Below, piece by piece: positions 34,776 through 47,587 of a DNA stretch of 64,000 nt. The position numbers and the translations under genes were made by a program. Under the pieces are notes generated by a model. That model did not search any database and had not been told where the DNA came from. It saw only the letters and a list, made by a program, of their open reading frames with translations. Positions within the stretch are counted from its first letter, which is position 1. Each line of letters begins with the position of its first letter. Source of the DNA: Scandinavium goeteborgense (GTDB lineage: Bacteria; Pseudomonadota; Gammaproteobacteria; Enterobacterales; Enterobacteriaceae); the NCBI RefSeq assembly GCF_003935895.2, contig NZ_CP054058.1:2213177-2277176 (forward strand), in the 5' to 3' direction.

Positions 34776-35666
34776 TTATGGGATGCGGAGTGCTTTGAGC
34801 ACAAGTGCAAATGCCGGAGAATGTTGCAAACGGCTGGGGTAGTAAAGATGGTAGGGGGGACGCGGTGGGCACCAGTCAGTCAGCACCTGGACTAACATCC
34901 CGTTTTCAAGGTAATTCTCCACCGTATCTAGCGGCAGATAAGCAAGCCCCAGCCCATCAAGGGCGGCCTGCCTCATCATATTTATTGTGCTGAAAATCGC
35001 TCGTCCATCAATTCGCACCTTAATTTCAGTCTCATCCTTGCGAAACTCCCAGGTATAGAATCCTCCATGAGTGGGCAGGCGTAATTTGATACAGCTGTGG
35101 TCGTTTAAATCACGTGGTGTTTCCGGATATATCTTCCCCATGAAATAAGAGGGCGCACCGACCACTGCAAAACGGAAGTCCCTGGTAAGTGGCAGGGAAA
35201 TCATATCCATATCCACCTGTTCGCCCAACCGAACTCCGGCATCATAACGCTCAGCGACAATATCCTTGAGTCCGTACTCGCTGATAATTTCAATGTTGAT
35301 ATCGGGATATTCGAGCATCACAGGAGCGAGTTTAGGCCAGAGAATTGTATCAGCGGCATGTTCAACGGCAGTAATACGCACAGTACCGGCTGGTTTTTCT
35401 CGCAATCCGCTGAGCGCGGCAATCTCACTTTCAATTTCGTCAAAATGGGGTCCTATACGAGAAAGTAACCGCTCGCCAGCTTCTGTCGCCGAAACGCTAC
35501 GTGTGGTACGGGTAAGAAGACGAAGACCAAGGTCTGCTTCAAGAGTCCTCACCGTGTAGCTCAGCGCCGACTGTGAGACACCTAACTGAGTTGCCGCTTT
35601 TGTGAAGCTTTTTTCCCGGGCTACTGCGATAAAAGCTTGATAATCGTTAATATTTTTACGGCGCAT
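34776..35666 (-). CDS. LysR-family transcriptional regulator
   Basis: The 296-residue regulator appears intact, with the helix-turn-helix FIAVAREKSFTKAATQLGVSQSALSYTVRTLEADLGLRLLTRTTRSV and an effector domain of the AaeR/DmlR subgroup ending HSPAFALVLKALRIP. Its former target genes are probably the fragmented dehydrogenase, reductase and hydrolase genes downstream, or a gene upstream now replaced by an IS remnant. The 192-base gap after it (34584-34775) shows nothing of note. Confidence 0.9.
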   Translation of the reverse strand: MRRKNINDYQAFIAVAREKSFTKAATQLGVSQSALSYTVRTLEADLGLRLLTRTTRSVSATEAGERLLSRIGPHFDEIESEIAALSGLREKPAGTVRITAVEHAADTILWPKLAPVMLEYPDINIEIISEYGLKDIVAERYDAGVRLGEQVDMDMISLPLTRDFRFAVVGAPSYFMGKIYPETPRDLNDHSCIKLRLPTHGGFYTWEFRKDETEIKVRIDGRAIFSTINMMRQAALDGLGLAYLPLDTVENYLENGMLVQVLTDWCPPRPPYHLYYPSRLQHSPAFALVLKALRIP

Positions 35667-35743
35667 TTATTAAACCAATTTCTAAGTGAGGCATCATTAG
35701 AGGCATTAACAAAATAATTCGAATAAAGGCAATTTGTCCATCA

Positions 35744-36076
35744 TTAATGCCTGGCAAATTTACGTGGTAACCAAAGACTGGCCTGAGTCATCAGCTTACG
35801 GACGGTTTCTTTGGAAAGATGAACGCCGTGAACCTCAGATAGTTTTTCACAAGCCAGAGTCGGACCGAAATCGTTATAGCATTCGGGACTAATGTTCAGT
35901 GCGTATGCGGCCAAGTACCGGAGGCAACTGATTATTGCTCGATTTACCATGACGGCGGCCGGACCATCATCACGATAACGCGGTATCAGACGGCGGCACT
36001 GACGGTCGTAGATACCAAACCGTTGAACTGCCATCTGTGTTTGTCAGGCGTCAGGCCGGTCGATAACGTCCTGAAT
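35744..36076 (-). mobile_element. ISNCY-type transposase N-terminal remnant
   Basis: The minus strand encodes IQDVIDRPDA, a TGA stop (36044-36046), then RFGIYDRQCRRLIPRYRDDGPA and later DFGPTLACEKLSEVHGVHLSKETVRKLM followed by TQASLWLPRK. This is the helix-turn-helix N-terminal part of ISNCY/IS1202-like transposases. The first helix is split by the stop, the SRRRGKPSN-like linker is scrambled, and the DDE catalytic domain is missing. No terminal repeats could be assigned. It lies 17 bases from dif. Confidence 0.7.
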
Positions 36077-36092
36077 TAGCTACTACAACCTT

Positions 36093-36120
36093 AGTGCGCA
36101 TAATGTATATTATGTTAAAT
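36093..36120 (+). other. dif chromosome-dimer resolution site
   Basis: The 28-base site reads XerC arm AGTGCGCATAA, centre TGTATA, XerD arm TTATGTTAAAT. This equals the E. coli dif sequence except for the first base (A for G). XerC and XerD recombine here to resolve chromosome dimers, activated by FtsK at the septum. Its genomic position between the uxaB/tam block and the digH/maeA block agrees with E. coli dif. It marks the replication terminus and the expected switch of strand composition. Confidence 0.95.
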
Positions 36121-36157
36121 GAAGTTTGAGAGAATCTAAAGAATGATATTCGTTGTA

Positions 36158-36213
36158 CGCTACGTGAAACCTGACCTCAGTTGCCCACGGCAAATTGCAG
36201 ATTTCACGTAGCG
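36158..36213. repeat. Perfect 12-base inverted repeat beside dif with nested hairpin
   Basis: CGCTACGTGAAA (36158-36169) and TTTCACGTAGCG (36202-36213) are exact complements, and TTGCC-CAC-GGCAA (36181-36193) forms a second hairpin inside the loop. The structure lies between dif and the ddc stop codon. It has no T-run, so it is not a standard terminator; it could be a protein-binding site, a cruciform, or a mobile-element end. Confidence 0.6.
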
Positions 36214-36245
36214 CATGCTTACGTCACTTCTACTCTACTCGCTTA

Positions 36246-37718
36246 CTACCGGTACTCAGCATTGAGTAATGTCTCTGCCGTCTCTTTCACACTTGTCAGC
36301 AGGACGATGACATCCTCCAGACAAACGGTTGGATTCAACAGCGTCATCTTCAGGCACGTTACGCCGTCCGCTTCCGTTACCCCAACGTTGGCGCTTCCGG
36401 ATGCCAGCAGCACATCACCGATACGCTGGTTCAGCAATGCGACAAATGCGCTATCGCCGCTTTCTGGACGGAACCGGAACAATACGCTTGCCAACTGTGG
36501 CTGCATGACTAGTTCCAGGTGCAGCTGTGCTGAAACATATTCAGCCACTTGCTGCGACAGCGTGACACCGTTATCAATGATCTCGGCATACTGCTTTTTA
36601 CCTAACGCTTCAAGGCCCATCCACAATTTCAGGGCATCGAAACGACGCGTTGTTTGCAACGATTTTGACACGAGGTTCGGCACGCCCTGCTCTTCGTCAA
36701 AATCAGAGTTGAGATATGCCGCCTGATAACGCATCAGCTCGTAATGACGTGCGTCTTTTAACAGGAATGCCCCACAGCTGATGGTCTGGAAGAACTGCTT
36801 GTGGAAATCCAGGGTCACCGAGTCTGCGCATTCCAGGCCGCTCAGATAGTGGCGATACTTCTCAGAAAGCAGCAGCGCGCCACCCCAGGCGGCATCAACG
36901 TGAACCCAAATATTTTCTTGGGCGGCGAGCGTTGTTATCTCAACTAACGGATCAATGGCACCCGCATCCGTCGTACCGGCAGTGGCCACAATCGCCATCA
37001 CCTGTTCACCGTTGGCTTTCGCCTGCGCCAGTTTGGCTTTCAGATCAGAAAGATCCATGCGTGAGAACGCGTCGGTTTTCACTTGAGTGACAGACCGATA
37101 GCCCAGCCCCATCAACGCCATGTTTTTTTGCACGGAAAAATGCGCGCTTTCAGAGCAGAAAACTTTGATTTTGCTCAGATCGCCGGTTAAACCGTGCTGC
37201 TGAACGGAGTGTCCCTGACGGGCGAAGAAAGCGTCACGCGCCAACATCAGCCCCATCAGGTTGCTCTGGGTGCCGCCACTGGTGAATACGCCCGCGTCAC
37301 CGCCGCGGTAACCCACCTGCTCACGCAGCCACTCGATGAGTTTAATCTCAATGATAGTGGCGGAAGGACTTTGATCCCAGGAGTCCATGCTCTGGTTAGT
37401 GGCATTGATCAACACTTCTGCCGCCTGGCTAATCACCAGGCTTGGACAGTGCAGATGCGCCACACATTGTGCGTGATGGACTAACAAGCTGTCCTTGAGA
37501 AAATACTCAACAGCACGGGCAATGGCAGCCTGGTTGCCCAGGCCTTCAGGGGTAAAGTTCAACTGGATGCGCTCGCGCAGCTGGTCGACGGTTTTGCCCT
37601 GGTACATTTCGGGCTGCTTCAACCAGTCGATGACCGCCTGGCTGCTCTGCTCAATAGCGTCCTGATAGGCAGCGATACTTTGCGCCGAACCGGACAGAAT
37701 CGGATTGTTATCAGACAC
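36246..37718 (-). CDS. ddc: L-2,4-diaminobutyrate decarboxylase
   Basis: The 490-residue PLP enzyme belongs to the group II decarboxylases. The segments GVFTSGGTQSNLMGLMLAR, VHVDAAWGGALLLSEKY and the PLP-lysine motif TLDFHKQFFQ are clear. It converts L-2,4-diaminobutyrate to 1,3-diaminopropane. The start is GTG with GGAG upstream, 14 bases after dat, so dat and ddc form an operon as in Acinetobacter and Enterobacter species. Diaminopropane is a polyamine in its own right. Confidence 0.94.
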   Translation of the reverse strand: MSDNNPILSGSAQSIAAYQDAIEQSSQAVIDWLKQPEMYQGKTVDQLRERIQLNFTPEGLGNQAAIARAVEYFLKDSLLVHHAQCVAHLHCPSLVISQAAEVLINATNQSMDSWDQSPSATIIEIKLIEWLREQVGYRGGDAGVFTSGGTQSNLMGLMLARDAFFARQGHSVQQHGLTGDLSKIKVFCSESAHFSVQKNMALMGLGYRSVTQVKTDAFSRMDLSDLKAKLAQAKANGEQVMAIVATAGTTDAGAIDPLVEITTLAAQENIWVHVDAAWGGALLLSEKYRHYLSGLECADSVTLDFHKQFFQTISCGAFLLKDARHYELMRYQAAYLNSDFDEEQGVPNLVSKSLQTTRRFDALKLWMGLEALGKKQYAEIIDNGVTLSQQVAEYVSAQLHLELVMQPQLASVLFRFRPESGDSAFVALLNQRIGDVLLASGSANVGVTEADGVTCLKMTLLNPTVCLEDVIVLLTSVKETAETLLNAEYR

Positions 37719-37732
37719 GTTGTTAACTCCGA

Positions 37733-39115
37733 TTAAACTGGCTTGAGGCCAGCGCCCAGCAAGGCGTTTTCAAATTTATCGAGGAAAATTTCCAGCTCAG
37801 CGTTGGTAATCAGCAGAGATGGCAGCAGGCGCAGGACGCAACCATGACGGCCGCCGCGCTCCAGAATCAAACCGGATTCAAAGCATTTTTTCTGCAGCAA
37901 TGCAGAAAGCTCGCCATCCGCCGGGTAGCAGCCCATGTGATCCTGCGCTTCATTCGGCTTCACGATTTCAATGCCGATCATCAGGCCCAGACCGCGTACG
38001 TGACCGATAACCGGATAACGTTGTTGCAGTTCAGCCAATTTGCCTTTCAGCCACTCGCCCTGAGCGGCAACTTTATCCGCAATGCCGTCATCTTTGAGGA
38101 TCTTAAGCGTGGTCAGGCCGGTGGCCATCGCCAGCTGGTTCCCGCGGAATGTCCCGGTATGGTGTCCTGGCGCCCATGCGTCAAACTGCTTTTTAATACC
38201 CAGTACGGCTAACGGCAAACCGCCACCGACCGCTTTAGACATCACGATGATGTCAGGCTCGATACCGGCGTGTTCAAAGGCGAACTGTTTGCCGGTGCGG
38301 CAGAAACCAGCCTGAACTTCGTCGATGATCAGCAGAATGCCATGCTCCTGCGTGACTTTACGGATGCGCTGCAGCCACTCAGCCGGAGCCGGGTTCACAC
38401 CGCCCTCACCCTGCACTGCTTCTAGGATCACTGCCGCAGGTTTGCGTACGCCGCTTTCCACATCATTGATCAAGTTTTCGAAGTAATACGTTAATGCTTT
38501 AACGCCTGCCTCACCGCCAATACCCAGCGGGCAGCGATACAGATGCGGATAAGGCATAAACTGCACTTCCGGCATCATGTTGCTGACGGCTTCTTTTGGC
38601 GACAGGTTGCCGGTCACGGCAAGTGCGCCGTGCGTCATGCCGTGGTAGGCGCCGGAGAAACTGATGATGCCTGATCGTCCGGTGACTTTTTTTGCCAGTT
38701 TGAGCGCTGCTTCTACGGCATCAGCGCCAGATGGACCGGTGAATTGCAGGCAATACTCTTGGCCCTGACCCGGTAATAAAGAGAGTAAATAAGATGAAAA
38801 TTCATCTTTTAGAGGGGTGGTCAAATCCAGCGTATGTAACGGTAAGCCACTGCTGATGACACTTTGAATGCTTTGAAGCACGTCAGGATGATTATGACCC
38901 AGCGCCAGGGTTCCGGCGCCTGCCAGACAATCAAGATATTGATTATTTTCAACGTCGGTTATCCATACGCCCTGCGCTTTGGCAATGGCCAAGGGCAGTT
39001 TACGTGGATAGCTTCTGACGTTAGATTCAAACTCGGCTTGTCTTGCGAGGAAGGTATCATTGCTTTGAGGTAATGAATGAGCACTTAAAGTATCAATACG
39101 GACTTTATCCGTCAT
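37733..39115 (-). CDS. dat: Diaminobutyrate--2-oxoglutarate aminotransferase
   Basis: The 460-residue class III aminotransferase has the PLP site motif [41 protein letters not shown] and the [15 protein letters not shown] segment. It makes L-2,4-diaminobutyrate from aspartate semialdehyde with glutamate as amino donor. Two ATGs are adjacent, and 39115 is preferred for spacing from AGGAG. It is the first gene of the dat-ddc operon and is divergent from an aspartokinase gene that could supply its substrate. Confidence 0.94.
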   Translation of the reverse strand: MTDKVRIDTLSAHSLPQSNDTFLARQAEFESNVRSYPRKLPLAIAKAQGVWITDVENNQYLDCLAGAGTLALGHNHPDVLQSIQSVISSGLPLHTLDLTTPLKDEFSSYLLSLLPGQGQEYCLQFTGPSGADAVEAALKLAKKVTGRSGIISFSGAYHGMTHGALAVTGNLSPKEAVSNMMPEVQFMPYPHLYRCPLGIGGEAGVKALTYYFENLINDVESGVRKPAAVILEAVQGEGGVNPAPAEWLQRIRKVTQEHGILLIIDEVQAGFCRTGKQFAFEHAGIEPDIIVMSKAVGGGLPLAVLGIKKQFDAWAPGHHTGTFRGNQLAMATGLTTLKILKDDGIADKVAAQGEWLKGKLAELQQRYPVIGHVRGLGLMIGIEIVKPNEAQDHMGCYPADGELSALLQKKCFESGLILERGGRHGCVLRLLPSLLITNAELEIFLDKFENALLGAGLKPV

Positions 39116-39614
39116 CATATCACTCCTACAACCACGGGTATTATTAACACCGGATTGAGTTAAAGGTTAAAGGAATTGCCTGTAAAAAACGCGGCTAATA
39201 TATGTTGTTTTAAAAAAGGACTCAATCATTTATTTTAATTTGCTTTTTATCCTTTAAAATCAACGTATAAAAAGCATTGTCTCGATTGTTAACTGGCATT
39301 GGTAACTGTATGTAACGCCATGAAGACCATCGCTTTTATGCGGCTTTACTCCGCCCTGACGCAAACTTACCGCCAATGACACGAGTATCGTCCTATAAGG
39401 CGTTATTTCCATTGGTTTATTTCTCGATTAAATAAAAACGTCGACCCCTAAAGATAAATCACTTACTATGTCGCGCTTATTTACGGACGCCGTAAATAAA
39501 TAACTAAACAGAAATGTTCGCGGGCGGACATTTCGTAAGGTGAAGCGTGCTTCCCTTATGCCGAGAATGAAAGTTTCTTGCCATCTTTTTATGGCGCCCT
39601 GATATGAGATTGTT
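39116..39614. promoter_or_regulatory. Divergent control region between dat and the second aspartokinase
   Basis: This 499-base region has no gene. It contains a perfect dyad TTATTTACGG-acg-CCGTAAATAA at 39477-39499 and a second hairpin GAAATGT...ACATTTC at 39511-39534 in the aspartokinase leader. No lysine-riboswitch elements like those of E. coli lysC are visible. The dyads are good candidates for a shared regulator site. Confidence 0.55.
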
Positions 39615-40976
39615 ATGACACGCGTTTATCCACAATTCGTCGTTGCCAAATTTGGCGGTACCAGCGTTGCTGACTTCGACTCTATGAATCGCAGTGCCGG
39701 TATTGTTCTTGCAGATGACCACGTTCGTCTGGTCGTTCTATCTGCCTCCGCAGGGGTTACAAATCTATTAGTCGAACTTTCTGAAGGGCTGGAAAGTCAT
39801 GATCGGATGGATAAAATTGATACCCTTCGTGCTCTCCAACACAACATTATTTCCCGTTTAAAATCGCCGTCGATCCTTGGCAAGGAAATCGACCAACTCC
39901 TTGAAAATATTACCCGCCTTGCAGAAATGGCATCGACAACGCCCTCCTCTGCACTGAGTGATGACCTGGTCAGCCATGGCGAGCTGATGTCTAGCCTTAT
40001 TTTTGCTGAGGTGCTTCGTGAACGTGAAGCCAGGGCTGAGTGGTTTGATGCACGTAAAGTCATTCGAACAAATAACCTTTTCGGCTGTGCCGAACCCCAT
40101 CTCAGCCAGATTGAAACGCTGGCCGAAGCCCATCTGCGCCCCCGCCTTGAACAGGCGATAGTTGTCACTCAGGGATTTATCGGCAGTGATGAAAATGGGC
40201 AGACGACGACGCTTGGCCGGGGCGGCAGCGACTACACCGCCTCCCTGCTTGGGGAAGCATTGCACGCCGCTCGGGTCGATATCTGGACAGATGTCGCCGG
40301 GATCTACACCACCGATCCGCGCATTGTGACGCAGGCCCAGCGTATCGACCATATCTCCTTTTCCGAAGCCAGCAAAATGGCCACTTTTGGTGCAAAAGTA
40401 CTCCATCCAGCGACCCTGTTACCGGCTATGCGCAAAAATATTCCGGTCTTTGTCGGTTCAAGCAAAAATACCGCAGCCGGTGGAACGCTGGTTCGTCGCG
40501 AGACAGAAAATCCGCCGCAATACCGCGCCATTGCTGTTCGTCGCAAACAAACGCTGCTGAAATTACACAGCCTGCACGCGCAACCGGCCTATGCATTTTT
40601 TGCCGACATTTTTGCGATTCTGGCGGAGCATCAGGTTGATGTGGATCTGGTCACCACCAGCGAGCGCGGTATTGCAATGGCCCTGAATGGCACGGGTTGT
40701 ACGTCAGGAGACGATGACACGTTAACCACCACGTTGCTGACCGCCCTCTCTTCTCATTGTCAGGTCCAGATTGAAACCGGGTTGGCATTGGTTACGGTGA
40801 TTGGCAATCAACTCCCTGGTAGCCAGGGCGTATGCCGGGATGCCTTTATGGATTCAGAGGCGCATTGCGTTCGAATGATTTTCCATGGCGCATCCAACGA
40901 TAATCTTTGTTTCCTGCTGCCGGAGAATACTGCCGACAGCGCTGTGATAGCGCTACACCGTCGATTATTCGAGTAA
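39615..40976 (+). CDS. Aspartate kinase III paralogue
   Basis: The 453-residue single-function aspartokinase has VAKFGGTSVADF at the start, LGRGGSDYTASLLGEAL and WTDVAGIYTTDPR in the kinase domain, and two C-terminal ACT-type regions (about 310-450). It phosphorylates aspartate to aspartyl-phosphate, the first step toward aspartate semialdehyde. It is of the LysC type but lies opposite dat-ddc, not at the normal lysC locus, so it is probably a dedicated supplier for diaminobutyrate and diaminopropane. Whether it is lysine-sensitive cannot be read directly. Confidence 0.88.
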   Translation: MTRVYPQFVVAKFGGTSVADFDSMNRSAGIVLADDHVRLVVLSASAGVTNLLVELSEGLESHDRMDKIDTLRALQHNIISRLKSPSILGKEIDQLLENITRLAEMASTTPSSALSDDLVSHGELMSSLIFAEVLREREARAEWFDARKVIRTNNLFGCAEPHLSQIETLAEAHLRPRLEQAIVVTQGFIGSDENGQTTTLGRGGSDYTASLLGEALHAARVDIWTDVAGIYTTDPRIVTQAQRIDHISFSEASKMATFGAKVLHPATLLPAMRKNIPVFVGSSKNTAAGGTLVRRETENPPQYRAIAVRRKQTLLKLHSLHAQPAYAFFADIFAILAEHQVDVDLVTTSERGIAMALNGTGCTSGDDDTLTTTLLTALSSHCQVQIETGLALVTVIGNQLPGSQGVCRDAFMDSEAHCVRMIFHGASNDNLCFLLPENTADSAVIALHRRLFE

Positions 40977-41176
40977 GCCACTTCAGGGGCGTGCGTTTTC
41001 TCAGGAACGCACCGCCTGATTCCATGCTTAACAAGAGAGATTCGATCCAGAAATTAGATGCGACATCACTCTGGCATTTTCGCAAACCTGATCACAATTT
41101 GGCATGTATCGCTAGGTAAATCCTTATGATGAATTGATTATTGCATTTCATGGTGCTAGGTTTTAACGGCATTACG

Positions 41177-41203
41177 CTTGTTACCGACTATCGGGCAAAA
41201 CCT
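41177..41203 (+). promoter_or_regulatory. Ribonucleic antiterminator (RAT) 1
   Basis: The transcript segment beginning CTTGTTACCG and ending CGGGCAAAACC matches the RAT consensus bound by BglG/SacY-type proteins. Its 3' half overlaps the left arm of the terminator below, so the two structures exclude each other. Confidence 0.85.
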
Positions 41204-41261
41204 AAATGCAGACTGAGCGGTTTGAACCGCGTCTAGCTGTATTTAAGTCTTGCCCGTTTTT
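41192..41261 (+). terminator. Leader terminator controlled by RAT 1
   Basis: CGGGCAA (41192-41198) pairs with TTGCCCG (41250-41256), and CTAAATGCAG pairs with CTGTATTTAAG inside, followed by TTTTTG. This forms a long intrinsic terminator ahead of bglG that BglG binding to the RAT would prevent. Confidence 0.85.
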
Positions 41262-41278
41262 GTTTTCAGGAGTTATCG

Positions 41279-42130
41279 ATGCTGGTCAAGCAAGTATTAA
41301 ATAATAATGTTGTCAGCGCTGTAGATGAAGATGGCCTGGAGATTATATTAACCGGTCGAGGACTAGGGTTTAATACTCGCGCTGGAGACAGTATCGAGCG
41401 TAATGCCATTGATAAAATATTCCGCCTGGAAGATTCCCTGATTTCGGCGCGTTTTAAAGATCTGGTCAGCGAAGTCCCTGTAGATATTTTACAGATAACA
41501 GCAGATATCATAAGCCATGCCCGCACGATGTTGACTCACAAACTCAGTGAAGGACTCTACGTAACGCTGGCCGATCATCTACACTTTGCGTTACAACGGC
41601 AAAAAAACAATGAAATATTGCCTAATCTGCTGGAATGGGAAGTCCGTCATTTTTATAAAGCGGAGTACGCTATTGGTCGCCAGGGTTTGGGGATTATTGT
41701 CGCACGCACCGGTATCCTGCTTCCTGAAAGTGAAGCCTGTAGCATTGCCCTGCACGTCGTGAATGCTGGCCTGAATGACGCCATGGGAAAAACCACGCAA
41801 ATAACCCGGCTTATTTATCAGTTGCAGAACATAGTTAAGATCTTCTTTAACTTATCGCTCGATGAACATACTCTTAACTACCAGCGGTTTATTACCCATT
41901 TGAAGTTCTTTGCTCAACGGGTGATTGATGGGGTTGTCTTAAATAATGACGATGAGGAATTTTTCGCATTAGCGCAGAGGCGCTATCAACTCACGCTGAA
42001 ATGTGTGGATGCGATAGATGAATTTGTCAGGAAAAATTATCACCACCCCATGAGTAACTCTGAAAAACTTTATCTCACAGTGCACATCGAAAACATTGTG
42101 CAGCACTCCACTCCTGATGCTGTGACGTAG
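41279..42130 (+). CDS. bglG: BglG-family transcriptional antiterminator
   Basis: The 283-residue protein has an N-terminal RNA-binding CAT domain (residues 1-55, MLVKQVLNNNVVSAVDEDG and LTGRGLGFNTRAGD) and two PTS regulation domains with the phosphorylatable His residues (LSEGLYVTLADHLHFAL; EACSIALHVVNA; LYLTVHIENI). Unphosphorylated or HPr-activated dimer binds the RAT to allow read-through. AGGAG precedes the ATG. It is followed by bglF with a second RAT between them, as in the E. coli bgl operon. Confidence 0.95.
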   Translation: MLVKQVLNNNVVSAVDEDGLEIILTGRGLGFNTRAGDSIERNAIDKIFRLEDSLISARFKDLVSEVPVDILQITADIISHARTMLTHKLSEGLYVTLADHLHFALQRQKNNEILPNLLEWEVRHFYKAEYAIGRQGLGIIVARTGILLPESEACSIALHVVNAGLNDAMGKTTQITRLIYQLQNIVKIFFNLSLDEHTLNYQRFITHLKFFAQRVIDGVVLNNDDEEFFALAQRRYQLTLKCVDAIDEFVRKNYHHPMSNSEKLYLTVHIENIVQHSTPDAVT

Positions 42131-42167
42131 TATCGTTTTTTAATATCTTAAAAAGTAATTCCATCCA

Positions 42168-42195
42168 GGCTTGTTACTGTTCAATCAGGCAAACC
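42168..42195 (+). promoter_or_regulatory. Ribonucleic antiterminator (RAT) 2 between bglG and bglF
   Basis: A second RAT-like segment (GGCTTGTTACTG ... CAGGCAAACCCC) follows the bglG stop. CCGGTTAATACCGG further on could be part of the alternative structure, though a clear T-run is missing. Confidence 0.75.
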
Positions 42196-42271
42196 CCAGA
42201 GGAAACAAGGTTCCGGTTAATACCGGTCATTGTGGATGAAGTCGGATGCTGACTTCAGTCTGGAGGAATAT

Positions 42272-46998
<4,727 letters not shown>

Positions 46999-47161
46999 TT
47001 CATTGGCTGGGGGAACTGAGCGAACCCCACACTGCGTTGGTCTCCCCCTCGGTGCAGGGGGAGTTTCCGCGACGAACCTTCTCCTTCATTCCCGACGGAA
47101 TAGACATACTCTTTTGCCCCTTCGTGCTATGGTGAGGCCCGTTCATGAAGAGTTGATCATC

Positions 47162-47323
47162 ATGTCTATTCTCGATTACGCAATGAAGCTCATCGGTGGT
47201 GCGTCGACGACGGTCACCTGCCCCAATTGTGGTTTTAAATCAACGCAGGCTGCCTCCAAAATACGACTCAAACAGGCAATGCTGTGTCCGGGATGCAAAT
47301 CCCTGTTTATCGCCTCTCGCTAA
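47162..47323 (+). CDS. Small zinc-ribbon protein
   Basis: The 53-residue protein contains two C-x-x-C knuckles (CPNCGF and CPGCKS) that would bind one zinc ion, with a basic stretch between them (STQAASKIRLKQ). It resembles small enterobacterial zinc-ribbon proteins of unknown function. The ATG at 47162 gives a compact protein; the longer frame is unlikely. It has its own terminator downstream. Its role is unknown. Confidence 0.8.
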   Translation: MSILDYAMKLIGGASTTVTCPNCGFKSTQAASKIRLKQAMLCPGCKSLFIASR

Positions 47324-47339
47324 CCCTCAGGATCGCATT

Positions 47340-47367
47340 CAGAACACCAGCCCGGTGTTCTGTTTTT
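47340..47367 (+). terminator. Intrinsic terminator after the zinc-ribbon gene
   Basis: CAGAACACC and GGTGTTCTG form a nine-base stem with a five-base loop followed by TTTTT. Confidence 0.9.
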
Positions 47368-47587
47368 AGGCTCAAACTGCACGTTTTGCATCGAAATGAT
47401 GGTGTTCTTTATGAAGGTCTCATCCTGGACATAAGGCGACAAAAAACGCCTTTATCTTAAATATAAAGTCAGATGTTTTTTTATAAACAAATAAAACGAT
47501 GTCAGACTCACGATTTTTTTTATTGTTGTTGAGAAACAGGCGTATGCCACTTAGTGTAGTTCTCTGATATCCCCGCAGGAACAGACA

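Larger units (their letters stand above)
40977..41278 (+). promoter_or_regulatory. bgl operon promoter and leader
   Basis: The 302-base gap holds a GGCGTGCGTT stem-loop (40988-41016) that may end aspartokinase transcription, a partial CRP-like element CCTGATCACAATT near 41088-41100, and the antitermination leader described separately. No coding frame is evident. Confidence 0.55.

Noticed and set aside
39116-39614. Possible lysine riboswitch ahead of the second aspartokinase
   Set aside because: None of the conserved lysine-riboswitch elements of the E. coli lysC leader could be found; only simple dyads are present.
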